64,000 nucleotides of DNA from an uncultured Lactobacillus sp. (lineage in GTDB: Bacteria; Bacillota; Bacilli; Lactobacillales; Lactobacillaceae). The notes under the pieces were generated by a model, which made no database searches, had not been told where the DNA came from, and worked only from the letters and a program-made list of their open reading frames with translations. Position 1 is the stretch's first letter. Every line of letters starts with the position of its first letter. Positions 19,556-29,591 of the stretch are shown here, in pieces. The translations under genes and the position numbers were made by a program. Location of the stretch: positions 1 to 64,000 of the forward strand of contig NZ_CAJURR010000009.1 in the NCBI RefSeq assembly GCF_910589175.1, read 5' to 3'.

Positions 19556-20672
19556 TTAGTTCGGATTTTTTTGGCTTAAGAGCCACTGTAAGTAGGCATA
19601 AATAAAATTATCTAGTTTTCCATCCATTACACCATTTACATCACTAGTTTCAAAATTAGTTCGATGATCTTTTACCATATTGTAAGGATGAAAAACGTAA
19701 GAACGAATTTGAGAACCAAAGCCAATTTCTTTTTGATTACCTTTAAGTTTCTCTGTCTGTTTTCTTTTTTTCTCTTCTTCTAGCTGGAATAACTTTGCCC
19801 GTAACATATTCATCGCAGTTTCTCTATTTTGCAATTGCGACCTCTGAGCCTGCGATGAGGTAACAATTCCAGTAGGTAAGTGAGTAATTCGAACTGCACT
19901 AGAAGTCTTATTAATATGCTGCCCACCAGCACCACTTGAGCGATAAACGTCAATTCTTAAATCATCTGGATTAATATCAACCTCAATGCTTTGATCAATC
20001 TCTGGTATCACTTCTACAGAGGCAAAAGATGTATGCCGTCTTTTTGCCGAATCAAAAGGAGATATTCTTACTAATCTATGAACACCATTTTCAGATTTAA
20101 GTAATCCGAATGCATTCTTACCTTGAATTCGGATGCTTACACTTTTAACACCAGCTCCTTCGCCAGCCTCGTAATCTTCAATTTCAAATTTTAAATCATG
20201 GCTAACTGCATAGCGTTGATACATCCTCAAAAGCATATCAGCCCAATCCATAGCTTCAGTACCACCAGCACCTGGATGAATTTCCATTAGGGCATTATGT
20301 TGATCATATTTATCTGACAACAATAATGATAATTCATAATCATGAAAACTTTGTGATAACGAAACCATTTCTTCAGATAATTCTTCACTCAATTCAGGAT
20401 CCGGATCTGCTTTAAGTAATTCTAATGCAGTTTGAGCATCATCAAATTTTGCTTCAAGTTGCTTAAAGTTTTCACTTTTTTCCTTCATTCGATTAGTATT
20501 ATTAATTAAACTCTGCGCCTGCTCTTGATTATCCCAAAAACCAGGTTCTGCCATTTTTTGCTCATTAATAGCAATGCCTTCATTTAATGAATCGAAGTCA
20601 AAGAGACCTCCTGAAATGCTCTAACTTAGGACTAAGATCATTTAATTCTGCTTGAATTTCGCTAATCTCCAT
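19556..20672 (-). CDS. prfB: Peptide chain release factor 2, with programmed +1 frameshift
   Basis: Translation starts at the ATG at 20672 (GAGGA upstream). It reads 24 codons to CTT and meets an in-frame UGA (20598-20600). A +1 slip at CUU-UGA-C gives continuation with GAC from 20599 to the stop at 19556, about 371 aa in all. AGGAGGT (20606-20612) just before the slip is the internal Shine-Dalgarno-like stimulator. The GGQ loop (SGAGGQHINKTS) and SPF codon-recognition tripeptide are present. RF2 ends translation at UGA/UAA. Low RF2 raises frameshifting, so the gene regulates itself. It follows secA, as in Bacillus. Confidence 0.97.
20596..20612 (-). promoter_or_regulatory. prfB recoding signal
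   Basis: Shine-Dalgarno-like AGGAGGT, three bases, then CTTTGAC, the classical RF2 slippery site with an in-frame UGA. The downstream phase continues the RF2 reading without a further break. Confidence 0.95.
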
Positions 20673-20719
20673 TTTTATTTTCCTCACATTACAAAATTAA
20701 TTTTTACTTTAATAATAGC

Positions 20720-20747
20720 AAAAAAGAGAGACATTATCTGCCTCCCT
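20720..20747 (-). terminator. Terminator of secA
   Basis: On the minus strand GGGAGGCA pairs with TGTCTCTC (two G-U pairs) around GATAA, followed by TTTTTT. It lies between secA and prfB, so prfB probably needs its own start or read-through. Confidence 0.7.
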
Positions 20748-20753
20748 TTGTTT

Positions 20754-23153
20754 TTATCGACTAATGTTTTGTCTTATTTGAGCCTTCATAAATAGACGGG
20801 TGGCATCAAATTCGATATTACTAATCATTTCCTCAAACATTCTATAGCCAGCTTCTTGATATTCAACTAATGGATTTAGTTGTCCATATCCTCTTAGACT
20901 AATAGATTGTCGTAATTGATCCATGGCATCAATATGATCAGTCCAACGTTCATCTACAACACGCAAGATAACAACTTTTTCAAATTCTAGCATTTGCTCA
21001 GGATCAGCAAGTTGCTTTTCTTTTTCAGCATAATTGTCTTCTGCAATCTGATAAAGTCTCTTCTTAAGTTCTTCCGCGCTTAAGTGCTTCATATTAAGCT
21101 TTTTAGTAGTTTCTTCATCAGTAATAGCAGAGGAAATGAAGTCTCTTATTTGATCATTACGCCAATCTTTTTTGTCCCCTTGGGTGTACATATCAATTTG
21201 ATGATCAATAGTCCGTTTAATCATTGGCATTAAAACAGGTTTCAATGATTTTTCCTCAGAAATAACTTGCATTCTTTCCCCGTAAATAATTTCACGTTGC
21301 GTACGCATAACATCATCGTATTGTAAAGTTTGCTTACGGGTATCATAGTTATTTCCTTCAACACGCTTTTGAGCTGATTCAACTTGTCTAGTAATCATAC
21401 GTGATTCAATGACTTTATCATCATCATTATCAGATATTCGATCAAGGAATAATTTTACTCGATCTCCACCAAAACGCTTCATCAAATCGTCTTCTAGAGA
21501 AAGATAAAATCTTGTTACACCTGGATCCCCTTGACGACCGGATCTACCACGAAGCTGATTATCAATACGACGAGACTCATGACGTTCAGTACCAATAACA
21601 GCTAAACCGCCTAATTCTTTAACACCGGGTCCTAATTTAATATCAGTACCACGACCAGCCATGTTAGTAGCAATTGTAACTGCTCCTCTTTGACCAGCAT
21701 TCATGATAATTTCTGCTTCTTTAGCATGGTTTTTAGCATTCAAAACTGCGTGCGGAATACCTGCTTGATTAAGCATTTGGCTTAAACGTTCAGAGCTTTC
21801 AATAGCAACAGTACCAACCAATACCGGTTGTCCTTTCGCGTGACGTTCCTTAATTTCTTTTACTACAGCTTCAAATTTAGAATCTAAAGTTGGATATAAA
21901 ATATCAGGCAAGTCTTTACGAGCAATTGGACGGTTAGTTGGAATAGTGATTACTTCCATGTTATAGATTTCACGAAATTCTTCCTCTTCCGTCTTTGCTG
22001 TACCTGTCATACCTGCCAGCTTTTTATACATTCTAAAGAAATTCTGGTAAGTGATAGTTGCTTGAGTTTTAGACTCTTCTTGAATCTTAACTCCTTCTTT
22101 TGCTTCAATAGCCTGGTGAAGTCCATCAGAATAACGACGACCTTCCATTACACGTCCAGTGAAAGAATCAACAATCATAACTTCGCCATTTTGAACCACA
22201 TAGTCGATGTCTTTCAACATAATGTAGTTAGCTCTTAACGCTTGATCAATATGGTGAACTAAGACTTGGTTATCAATATCATACAAGTTCTTCAAACCAA
22301 AGTGCTCACAAGCCTTTTTAATTCCTTGATTAGTCAGATTAATTGTTTTAGTTGGCCAATCAATCTTGTAATCACCATGGTCTTCATCATCATCTACATC
22401 GTCATCACTTTTATCTTCAACTAAAGTTTTAACAAAACGATCGGCACGAATATATTCACTGTTTGCTTGCTCTGCTTGTCCAGAAATAATTAACGGTGTT
22501 CTAGCTTCATCAATTAAAATTGAATCAACCTCATCGATAATTGCATAGTTAAGTGGACGTTGAACCATTTGATCTTTGTAGACAACCATATTGTCTCTTA
22601 AATAATCAAATCCTAATTCAGAGTTAGTTGAATAAGTAACGTCGCAATTATAAGCGTCTCTCTTTTCGTCTGCAGACATCGAATTAAGGTTCAAACCTAC
22701 AGATAAACCGAGCCACTTATATAATTGCCCCATTTCACTTTCATCACGACTAGATAGGTATTCATTAACTGTTACTACATGAACACCCTTCCCGGTTAGA
22801 GCATTTAAATAAACTGGCAAAGTAGCAGTTAAGGTTTTACCTTCCCCAGTCATCATTTCGGCGATATTACCGTAATGCAGTGCAATACCACCAATAATTT
22901 GAACACGGAAAGGATATAATCCTAAAACTCTTTTTGCACCTTCACGTGCTGTAGCAAATGCTTCTGGCAAAATATCATCTAGTGCTTCACCATTTTCCAA
23001 ACGTTTACGAAACTCTGGTGTCTTTGCTTGTAGTTGCTCATCAGACAATTTTTCGTACTCGTCTGCTAAAGATTCTACCTTAGTTGCTAATTTTTCAAAT
23101 TTCTTTAATTCTCTTCTATCGTTATCGTAAATTTTTTTAAGAATATTAGCCAT
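20754..23153 (-). CDS. secA: SecA, preprotein translocase ATPase
   Basis: 799 aa. Walker [11 protein letters not shown] is near residue 101, the DEVD motif near 208, and the helicase II motif [10 protein letters not shown] near 530. It drives secretory proteins through SecYEG. The protein ends at ...RQNISR without the C-terminal cysteine-rich zinc domain found in E. coli and B. subtilis SecA. The downstream stop is clean, so this is a short natural form rather than a truncation. It sits in hpf-secA-prfB order, as in Bacillus. Confidence 0.98.
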   Translation of the reverse strand: MANILKKIYDNDRRELKKFEKLATKVESLADEYEKLSDEQLQAKTPEFRKRLENGEALDDILPEAFATAREGAKRVLGLYPFRVQIIGGIALHYGNIAEMMTGEGKTLTATLPVYLNALTGKGVHVVTVNEYLSSRDESEMGQLYKWLGLSVGLNLNSMSADEKRDAYNCDVTYSTNSELGFDYLRDNMVVYKDQMVQRPLNYAIIDEVDSILIDEARTPLIISGQAEQANSEYIRADRFVKTLVEDKSDDDVDDDEDHGDYKIDWPTKTINLTNQGIKKACEHFGLKNLYDIDNQVLVHHIDQALRANYIMLKDIDYVVQNGEVMIVDSFTGRVMEGRRYSDGLHQAIEAKEGVKIQEESKTQATITYQNFFRMYKKLAGMTGTAKTEEEEFREIYNMEVITIPTNRPIARKDLPDILYPTLDSKFEAVVKEIKERHAKGQPVLVGTVAIESSERLSQMLNQAGIPHAVLNAKNHAKEAEIIMNAGQRGAVTIATNMAGRGTDIKLGPGVKELGGLAVIGTERHESRRIDNQLRGRSGRQGDPGVTRFYLSLEDDLMKRFGGDRVKLFLDRISDNDDDKVIESRMITRQVESAQKRVEGNNYDTRKQTLQYDDVMRTQREIIYGERMQVISEEKSLKPVLMPMIKRTIDHQIDMYTQGDKKDWRNDQIRDFISSAITDEETTKKLNMKHLSAEELKKRLYQIAEDNYAEKEKQLADPEQMLEFEKVVILRVVDERWTDHIDAMDQLRQSISLRGYGQLNPLVEYQEAGYRMFEEMISNIEFDATRLFMKAQIRQNISR

Positions 23154-23251
23154 TTAATCGGTCCTTAAATTTAAATTTTGTGCACAAATCTAAAATAATA
23201 CTATGTAATTTTAACATTAATTTGTAAAAATGAGAAACCTACTATTGCAAG

Positions 23252-23287
23252 AAAAAGCCTCTTAAGCTTATCACTGCTCAAGAGACT
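23252..23287 (-). terminator. Terminator of hpf
   Basis: CTCTT/AAGAG and AGC/GCT pairing forms a hairpin followed by TTTTTC on the minus strand, just after the hpf stop codon. Confidence 0.8.
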
Positions 23288-23311
23288 CTTAATTTATAAG
23301 ATTGTTTTAAT

Positions 23312-23857
23312 TTATTCGTTAGTTTCAATCAAGCCATAACGACCATCATTTCTGCGATATACAATACTTGTTCCATTAGTATCTGCATCTTCAAAAACAA
23401 AGAAATCATGACCCAATAAGTCCATTTGTAAAACTGCTTCTTCTGCACTCATTGGCTTTAAATCTAAATGTTTGTTACGAACAATATCAAATTCTTTAGG
23501 TGCTTTCGTTTCTTCTTCTAAGTCTTCATAGAAGAAATCCTTTAATCCCTTCTCACGGCTCTTTCTGTTAATACGAGTCTTGTATTTTCTAATTTGACGT
23601 TCTAATTTTTCAGAAACGAAGTCGATGCTCTTGTACATGTCATCAGTTGTATCTTCAGCACGTAAAACTAAGTATGGAAGTGGAATAGTTACTTCAACCT
23701 TAGCAGTATGATCTGGATAAACTTTTAAATTGATATGAGCAATTACATCAGAATTAATTTCGAAGTACTTTTCGAGCTTATTCAATCTCTTTTGAACATA
23801 ATCTCTTAAGGCATCAGTAACTTCGACATTTTCTCCACGAACATTGTATTTTAACAT
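23312..23857 (-). CDS. hpf: Long-form hibernation promoting factor
   Basis: 181 aa from the ATG at 23857, which has GGAGAA at good spacing; an in-frame extension upstream would cover the promoter. Residues 1-105 are the S30AE ribosome-binding domain. Residues about 120-181 are the C-terminal dimerisation domain (KHLDLKPMSAEEAVLQMDLL), so it is the long form that joins 70S ribosomes into 100S dimers in stationary phase. The promoter has an extended -10 and a cre-like site. Confidence 0.95.
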   Translation of the reverse strand: MLKYNVRGENVEVTDALRDYVQKRLNKLEKYFEINSDVIAHINLKVYPDHTAKVEVTIPLPYLVLRAEDTTDDMYKSIDFVSEKLERQIRKYKTRINRKSREKGLKDFFYEDLEEETKAPKEFDIVRNKHLDLKPMSAEEAVLQMDLLGHDFFVFEDADTNGTSIVYRRNDGRYGLIETNE

Positions 23858-23904
23858 TGTAGATTCTCCTTCCAACGTCTTATGACGTTTTTCTTTACAC
23901 TTAT

Positions 23905-23930
23905 AGTATAGCAAAGTGTAAGCGGTTTTA
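23905..23930 (-). promoter_or_regulatory. hpf promoter with cre-like site
   Basis: Minus strand: the extended -10 TGCTATACT ends at 23905. TGTAAGCGGTTTTA (plus strand, 23917-23930) matches 13 of 14 positions of the cre consensus and covers the spacer and -35 region. Repression by CcpA in rich sugar, released on starvation, would suit a ribosome hibernation gene. The regulation is inferred. Confidence 0.55.
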
Positions 23931-23938
23931 CTAATGAT

Positions 23939-24610
23939 TTATCTACTAATTGTAAAACTATTTATTTTACAATTAGGGTAAGCTTCTAGAAGCGCATCCC
24001 GTGCATGATACAACGTTCGACCAGTTGTATAAATATCATCTAATAATAAAATTTTTCCACTGATATTTTTATTATCAATAGCTGAAAATGTTTGTTTAGT
24101 TAATAAGCGTTCTTCTCTATTCTTTTCTCCCTGAGCTTTCTCCGTATCTGCCTTAACTAATAATTTTGTTAAAGGAACTAAATGTTGATAAATAGAAGAA
24201 ATTGTATCAAACCCTCTTTTTTCTAGATGACTGGGCGAGCTCGGAACGGGAACATAATAATCAGCACCTGGCAACTGATCAATTAATTCAGCTAGGACAT
24301 GACACAAAATATAATCTCCATACCTTTTATAACGCACCATAACATCATGAAAAGTATCATTATATTGATATAAAGAACGATTGTCTAACAAATTGCCTGG
24401 ATATTTCTGCTTCCACTGTAGACAATCATTACATAGTCTTCCTGTATCTACTTCTTTATTACACCCTGAACATATTTTTCCTTTCTTTTTGACAAACTTT
24501 TTTAGACATTCATAACAAATATATTTTTCCTTGTACTTAACAAATAAAAATAATTTTTCATAGTTTATCTCTCTGCGAAAAGAAGAGTGACACAATAAAC
24601 AATTATTCAC
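23939..24610 (-). CDS. comFC: ComFC, phosphoribosyltransferase-like competence protein
   Basis: 223 aa. The N-terminal 70 residues carry paired cysteines (CLLC, CYEC, CSGC, CNDC) that probably bind zinc. The C-terminal half is a PRTase fold with the PRPP loop ILLLDDIYTTGRTL near residue 190. ComFC works with the ComFA helicase during uptake of single-stranded DNA. It overlaps comFA by 4 nt (ATGA), so the two are translationally coupled. In lactobacilli these genes are usually kept even where natural transformation is unknown. Confidence 0.93.
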   Translation of the reverse strand: MNNCLLCHSSFRREINYEKLFLFVKYKEKYICYECLKKFVKKKGKICSGCNKEVDTGRLCNDCLQWKQKYPGNLLDNRSLYQYNDTFHDVMVRYKRYGDYILCHVLAELIDQLPGADYYVPVPSSPSHLEKRGFDTISSIYQHLVPLTKLLVKADTEKAQGEKNREERLLTKQTFSAIDNKNISGKILLLDDIYTTGRTLYHARDALLEAYPNCKINSFTISR

Positions 24611-25794
24611 TTATTCATCATCCTAATCTGTTTCATCGCTTGTCGGATATTTTTTGTATATTTGTGATAACAAAATAAAACTAGCCCATCTCTATCATCT
24701 GCACTTCTTCCTACTCGACCGGCAATCTGAACTAGACTTGGAGTATTGTAAATCGGATCGTCTGCAGCAATCACAATTACTTGAACATGTTTAAAAGTTA
24801 CTCCTCGTTCTAGAATCGTTGTTGTCAGCAAAATATCAATTTCTTGATTACGAAATCTAGCAACTTTAGTTTGCCTTTCTTTGTCACCCGCATATACACT
24901 TACAATCTTTTTCTCTTTAAAAACAGCAGTCAGATGTTTTTTATATATGGGTAAATCTTTAATTCTTGGTACAAATATCAGAAGAGGTTTGCTCATATTT
25001 ATAATTTTACTAATCTGTTTAATCAAAGCAGGATGAACTTTTCCTTTACTAGAAATAAAAGGTTTAAAGAAATATTTTTCTTTTGGTACAGGCAGTAATC
25101 CTTTATGAAATCTTCTCTTAAGCAAAGAATAATTAATTACCTTACCTTTTGCCTGTTTTAACAATTTTTCATCTGGAGTTGCAGTTAGAAAAAATGTACA
25201 GCCCTTTTCTTTTACAGCATTTTTTGCTGCAAAATGAAGCATTTTATTTTCATAAAAGGGAAAAGAATCTACTTCATCAATCACAATCAAATCAAAAGCC
25301 TGGTAAAATTTTAAAAGTTGATGTGTTGTGCATATGACAAACTGCTCATCTTTTGCATCATGATATTCACGTCCATGGTATTTTCCAATTTCTACTTTTT
25401 CAAATGCCGCTTGAAAGCGGGGAAATAATTCATCAACTACATCAATTCGAGGCGTAGCAATTGCTATTCGGAAGCCATTTTTTAAAACTTCTTCTACCAC
25501 TTTAAAGAGCATCTCTGTCTTACCAGCCCCAGTTACCGCATGAATTAAATGATTTCGTCGTTCTTTAAAAGAATTAACTAACTCATTAGAAATCAACTCC
25601 TGTTGATCAGTTAATTTTCCCTGCCAACTTAGTGGAGTAACTATTTTAGGATAAGTATTTTTTTCAATGTTTCTTTCTAAATTCTTCTCTTCACTTATTC
25701 TTCCAACTCCAATACATTCTCGGCAATATAAATATCCATTAGGTAATGTTGCATCTGCTTTAGTGTTACATCGTTGGCATAAACCATTTATCAT
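24607..25794 (-). CDS. comFA: ComFA, DEAD-like DNA-uptake helicase
   Basis: 395 aa. The N-terminal zinc site is Cys6, Cys9, Cys24 and Cys27. Walker A AVTGAGKTEM starts near 86. The DEVD box is at about 172. The C-terminal helicase half includes ILERGVTFKHVQVIV and QIAGRVGRS. ComFA is the cytoplasmic ATPase that helps pull transforming DNA through the ComEC channel. It leads comFA-comFC, with hpf downstream. No perfect ComX-type box was recognised ahead of it. Confidence 0.95.
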   Translation of the reverse strand: MINGLCQRCNTKADATLPNGYLYCRECIGVGRISEEKNLERNIEKNTYPKIVTPLSWQGKLTDQQELISNELVNSFKERRNHLIHAVTGAGKTEMLFKVVEEVLKNGFRIAIATPRIDVVDELFPRFQAAFEKVEIGKYHGREYHDAKDEQFVICTTHQLLKFYQAFDLIVIDEVDSFPFYENKMLHFAAKNAVKEKGCTFFLTATPDEKLLKQAKGKVINYSLLKRRFHKGLLPVPKEKYFFKPFISSKGKVHPALIKQISKIINMSKPLLIFVPRIKDLPIYKKHLTAVFKEKKIVSVYAGDKERQTKVARFRNQEIDILLTTTILERGVTFKHVQVIVIAADDPIYNTPSLVQIAGRVGRSADDRDGLVLFCYHKYTKNIRQAMKQIRMMNK

Positions 25795-25916
25795 TGCAGG
25801 AACTTTTGTCGTTTTACTATTTATGTTATGGTTATTTTGACTATCTATTCATTGTCGTCCTTTTAATTCACTCATCAATATCACCCTATATTAATTACGC
25901 AATTGGAGGCGATTTT

Positions 25917-26582
25917 TTGTCATCAAAGCAACTAAACTATTTAACAATCAGTAAATCGGGTCAACATGAGATAGTTATCAAAAAAAGTAGATTCATCTGC
26001 TCGTTAGCTCGTACTAAAACAGTGGAAGAAGCCCAAACATTTATTGAGCAAATTTCTAAAAAATATCACGATGCCACTCACAATACATATGCTTATACTT
26101 TAGGATTAAATGATAATCAAGTTAAGGCCAGTGATAATGGTGAACCTTCCGGAACAGCAGGCATCCCTGAACTAAAAGCTCTTCAATTAATGAAATTAAA
26201 AGATGTGACTGCTGTAGTCACCAGATATTTTGGTGGTATTAAATTGGGCGCTGGTGGATTAATCCGCGCTTATTCAAATTCCGTAACTGAAGCTGCTCAA
26301 AATATTGGTGTTGTAAAGTGCGTTATGCAGCAATTAATTGAATTTACAATTCCATATAATCGACTGGATGAAGTTAATCACTATTTAAATGAAAATAAAA
26401 TTCTCATTGTTAATCAAATATATACTACTGATGTAACAATCCAAATTTTCCTAGATCTAGATCAAATCACTCAAGTTGAAGAGGAACTAATTAATTTATT
26501 ATCTGGAAAAGTAGATTTCAAAAAAATAGACCAAAGATTTAATGAGATTCCTGTTACTGATTTAAACTTCCATGAACAATAA
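25917..26582 (+). CDS. yigZ: YigZ/IMPACT family protein
   Basis: The preferred start is TTG at 25917, seven bases after GGAGG. An in-frame ATG at 25794 would add 41 residues, including a hydrophobic stretch, and would overlap the comFA start; it is rejected. That leaves 221 aa, the usual family length. The family core SDNGEPSGTAGIPELKAL and VTRYFGGIKLGAGGLIRAYS is present, with a C-terminal DUF1949-type ferredoxin-like domain. The biochemical role of bacterial YigZ is unsettled. It is transcribed away from comFA and converges on tagO. Confidence 0.9.
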   Translation: MSSKQLNYLTISKSGQHEIVIKKSRFICSLARTKTVEEAQTFIEQISKKYHDATHNTYAYTLGLNDNQVKASDNGEPSGTAGIPELKALQLMKLKDVTAVVTRYFGGIKLGAGGLIRAYSNSVTEAAQNIGVVKCVMQQLIEFTIPYNRLDEVNHYLNENKILIVNQIYTTDVTIQIFLDLDQITQVEEELINLLSGKVDFKKIDQRFNEIPVTDLNFHEQ

Positions 26583-26617
26583 AAAAGATTTACGCTGTTT
26601 TAACGTAAATCTTTTTT
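26581..26617. terminator. Bidirectional terminator shared by yigZ and tagO
   Basis: AAAAAAGATTTACG and CGTAAATCTTTTTT form a 14-bp perfect stem. It starts in the yigZ stop codon and includes the last tagO codons (Asp-Leu-Arg-stop). T-runs occur on both strands, so it can serve both genes. Confidence 0.92.
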
Positions 26618-27742
26618 ATTTGTATTCTTTTTATTTAATCGTCTTACTTTTACTTCAGGATCTGCACGTTCCATTTTATTAATAGTATGTTGAAAAAAAT
26701 GTAAAAGTGGCTTATATTTTTCGCCCAATAATCCGATCGTTTCAACAAAAAGTTCAACTGCGAATAATAGACCTAAAATTAATAGCCAGATTCCCCACCG
26801 AGGAGATACTAATGAAAGTAATGAGACAAAAGAAAAAATAAGTGAAATTCCATAAATAGCTAACACAGTTTGACGATGGGTTAATCCCATTCGCATTAAT
26901 TGATGATGTAAATGATGTTTGTCAGCTTGAGAGATATTTTTTTTATTTAATTTCCGCCTGATCATGGCATAAACTGTATCAGTAATTGGAACACCTAAAA
27001 TAAGGATTGGCACTAATAATGACACAAAAGTTACATTTTTTAAACCCTTTAAAGAGAGAACGGAAATCATAAATCCAATATATAAGGCACCCGTATCTCC
27101 CAAAAATATCTTCGCAGGATGAAAATTATAAGGTAAAAAACCCAATAAACAAGCTGCTAACATAATACACATAATTGGAACATAATGTTGCCAACTCTTT
27201 AAAAAGAAGAAACCAACAATTCCCATCGTTACCAGAGAAATCAAGGTAACACCAGTTGCTAAGCCATCTAAACCATCAATAAGATTAACAGCATTTGTTA
27301 AGGCAAGAATCCAAAAAATAGTAAGAGGGAAACTCCACCAACCTAGTTGAATATGGCCTAAAAATGGCAAGCTTAATTCCCTTACCTTAATTCCAGCTAA
27401 AAAATATACAACTAGGGATGCAACAAAAATCCCAAACATTTTTTGTCTAGGTTTTAATTCTAAAATATCATCAATCAAACCAGTTAAGATAATAACACTG
27501 GATGCTAATAATACTGAAAAAAGTTCATGAGTCGGAAAGTCCTTACGTAATAAGACAAATTCTCCAATATTAAAAGCTACAAATATTGCTAATCCACCAA
27601 TAGTAGGCATAGGCTTTTTATTGATGCGACGAGCATTTGGATTATCAACCGCACCTAATACAAAAGCTAATTTTCTAATAAAAGGAGTTATAGCAGCAGT
27701 AATAATTACTAATAAGAATATTTTAACAATTGTTTGAAACAT
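26600..27742 (-). CDS. tagO: Undecaprenyl-phosphate GlcNAc-1-phosphate transferase
   Basis: 380 aa with about eleven membrane helices. Family landmarks are NPNARRINKKPMPTIGGLAI near residue 38, NAVNLIDGLDGLATGV near 150 with the catalytic aspartates, FLGDTGALYIGF near 213, and HLHHQLMRMGLTHRQT near 280. It loads UDP-GlcNAc-1-phosphate onto undecaprenyl phosphate and commits the carrier to wall teichoic acid or wall polysaccharide. No polysaccharide genes flank it. Its 3' end forms part of the shared terminator. Confidence 0.93.
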   Translation of the reverse strand: MFQTIVKIFLLVIITAAITPFIRKLAFVLGAVDNPNARRINKKPMPTIGGLAIFVAFNIGEFVLLRKDFPTHELFSVLLASSVIILTGLIDDILELKPRQKMFGIFVASLVVYFLAGIKVRELSLPFLGHIQLGWWSFPLTIFWILALTNAVNLIDGLDGLATGVTLISLVTMGIVGFFFLKSWQHYVPIMCIMLAACLLGFLPYNFHPAKIFLGDTGALYIGFMISVLSLKGLKNVTFVSLLVPILILGVPITDTVYAMIRRKLNKKNISQADKHHLHHQLMRMGLTHRQTVLAIYGISLIFSFVSLLSLVSPRWGIWLLILGLLFAVELFVETIGLLGEKYKPLLHFFQHTINKMERADPEVKVRRLNKKNTNKKDLR

Positions 27743-27815
27743 AACAATCTACTTTCTTAAACTTGTTTTTTTCATTATACCTACACCCCAATATAAACAC
27801 AATAAAGCGGTAAAC

Positions 27816-27844
27816 AAAAAAGACGAATCTTAAGATTCGTCTTT
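27816..27844 (-). terminator. Terminator of rny
   Basis: AAAGACGAATCT directly followed by its complement, then TTTTTTG on the minus strand, at the rny stop codon. Confidence 0.88.
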
Positions 27845-29465
27845 ATTTAGCTATTGCAACAGCACGTTTTTCTCGAATAACAGTAACTTTGATGTTACCA
27901 GGATATTCCATATCTTGTTCAATTTGATTTCTAATGTCATGAGCAAGAATAGTAGTACGAGCATCTGAGATCTTATCTGGCTCAACCATTACCCTTATCT
28001 CACGGCCTGCTTGAATTGCATATGCTTGTTTTACACCAATGTGTCCCTTTGCAATCGTTTCTAGTTGTTCTAGTCGACGAATATAGTTTTCTAGAGATTC
28101 GCTTCTAGCACCTGGTCGAGCTGAAGAAATTGTATCAGCAGCTACAACTAATTCTGCAATAAATGATAACTTAGGAACATCATCATGGTGAGCAGCAATT
28201 GCATTCACAACCAAATCTGGTTCATGATACTTTCGTGCAAGTTCAACACCAATTTCTACATGGGAGCCCTCAATTTCATGATCAATTGACTTCCCAATAT
28301 CGTGTAATAATCCTGCGCGTACCGCTATTTTTTCGTCTAAACCAAGTTCAGCAGCCATCACACCTGTTAATTTACCCACTTCAATAGAATGAGATAAAAC
28401 ATTTTGTCCATAAGACGTACGATACTTTAAGCGTCCTAAAATCTTTACCAATTCTGGATGCATCTTATGAATACCAAGTTCCATTAAGGCACTTTCACCA
28501 GCTTCGTAAATGTCATCATTTACTTCTTTACGAGCTCGATCAACCATTTCTTCTATCCGTGCTGGATGAATTCGACCATCTTTAATTAAACGCTCTAATG
28601 CTCTTTTTGCAATTTCACGTCTAATTGGGTCAAAGCCACTTAAGACCACTACATCTGGAGTATCATCAATAATTACATCTACACCAGTTAAGGCTTCAAA
28701 TGAACGAATATTTCTACCTTCACGGCCGATGATACGACCTTTCATATCATCACTTGGTAAATTAACAACTGAAACAGTTTTTTCAGAAACCGTATCGGCT
28801 GCACTACTTTGAATTGCATCAACAATTACTTTACGAGCAAAATGATCGGCTTTTGCCTTAGCAAGTTGATTACTTTCTTCAATCATTTCTGCTCTTTCCT
28901 TAACCAATTGGTCTGAAAGCTTATCTAAAACGATCTTTTTAGCATCTTCTTGATTCAACTCTGCAACTTCATAGAGCTTTTTCTCTCGCTCGGTCACTAA
29001 TTGATCGGCTCTGTTTTCTTTTTCTAAAACTTGAGCCTGCAATTTTTTAATTTGGTTTTCTTTCTGTGTGAGTTGTGAATCTTTTTGATCCAACAAACTA
29101 TCTTTGTGATCAATAGCATCTTCACGTTGCAGTAAGCGATTTTCTTGTCTGGAAACCTCCTGACGTCGTTCATTAAGCTCATTATCCACTCTTTCGCGAT
29201 AATGATGAATTTCTTCTTGTGCTTCCAGAATTTTTTCTTTTTTTGCATCCGCTGCTGCTTTCTTCATTGCTTCTTTTTGTGAAGCAAGGTCAGCTTTTAC
29301 AGCTTTAGCTTTACTTTCTGCATCCGCCAAGATGTGTTTTGCATCATGGGCTGCATTCTGTGCTTGAGTTTCCCATTTATTTTTACGGATACTATAGCCA
29401 GCGCAACCTCCAACTAAGACAGAAACAATAGCGACAGCAACAGGAACTAAAATTGTATTTACCAT
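27843..29465 (-). CDS. rny: Ribonuclease Y
   Basis: 540 aa. It has an N-terminal membrane anchor (residues 4-24), a long coiled coil rich in Glu, Lys and Gln to about 200, a KH domain with [19 protein letters not shown] near 240, and an HD domain ([17 protein letters not shown]) near 385. RNase Y is the membrane-bound endonuclease that begins decay of most mRNAs in Firmicutes. It is monocistronic with its own terminator and lies next to recA, as in Bacillus. Confidence 0.97.
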   Translation of the reverse strand: MVNTILVPVAVAIVSVLVGGCAGYSIRKNKWETQAQNAAHDAKHILADAESKAKAVKADLASQKEAMKKAAADAKKEKILEAQEEIHHYRERVDNELNERRQEVSRQENRLLQREDAIDHKDSLLDQKDSQLTQKENQIKKLQAQVLEKENRADQLVTEREKKLYEVAELNQEDAKKIVLDKLSDQLVKERAEMIEESNQLAKAKADHFARKVIVDAIQSSAADTVSEKTVSVVNLPSDDMKGRIIGREGRNIRSFEALTGVDVIIDDTPDVVVLSGFDPIRREIAKRALERLIKDGRIHPARIEEMVDRARKEVNDDIYEAGESALMELGIHKMHPELVKILGRLKYRTSYGQNVLSHSIEVGKLTGVMAAELGLDEKIAVRAGLLHDIGKSIDHEIEGSHVEIGVELARKYHEPDLVVNAIAAHHDDVPKLSFIAELVVAADTISSARPGARSESLENYIRRLEQLETIAKGHIGVKQAYAIQAGREIRVMVEPDKISDARTTILAHDIRNQIEQDMEYPGNIKVTVIREKRAVAIAK

Positions 29466-29544
29466 ATTTTTACTATCGCCTTTTTTATAGAATTATTTCA
29501 CACATTATTAATAATAAAAGTATCCGGAAGTGATGTCAATCATA

Positions 29545-29576
29545 CAAAAAACCTTGGCCTTTAAAAGCCAAGGTTT
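29545..29576 (-). terminator. Terminator of recA
   Basis: AAACCTTGGC and GCCAAGGTTT arms around a short loop; TTTTTT follows on the minus strand. Confidence 0.9.
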
Positions 29577-29591
29577 AACTGTATCTGTCGA

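Noticed and set aside
20598..20600. In-frame stop near the 5' end of prfB, as if a pseudogene
   Set aside because: The stop is the UGA of the standard RF2 slippery site with its upstream AGGAGGT; the +1 frame continues as intact RF2.
25794..25916. 41-residue N-terminal extension of yigZ with a hydrophobic stretch
   Set aside because: GGAGG lies seven bases before the TTG at 25917, and the extension would overlap the comFA start region and exceed the family length.
25795..25916. ComX-type box ahead of comFA
   Set aside because: No match to the streptococcal TACGAATA box was found on the minus strand of this gap.
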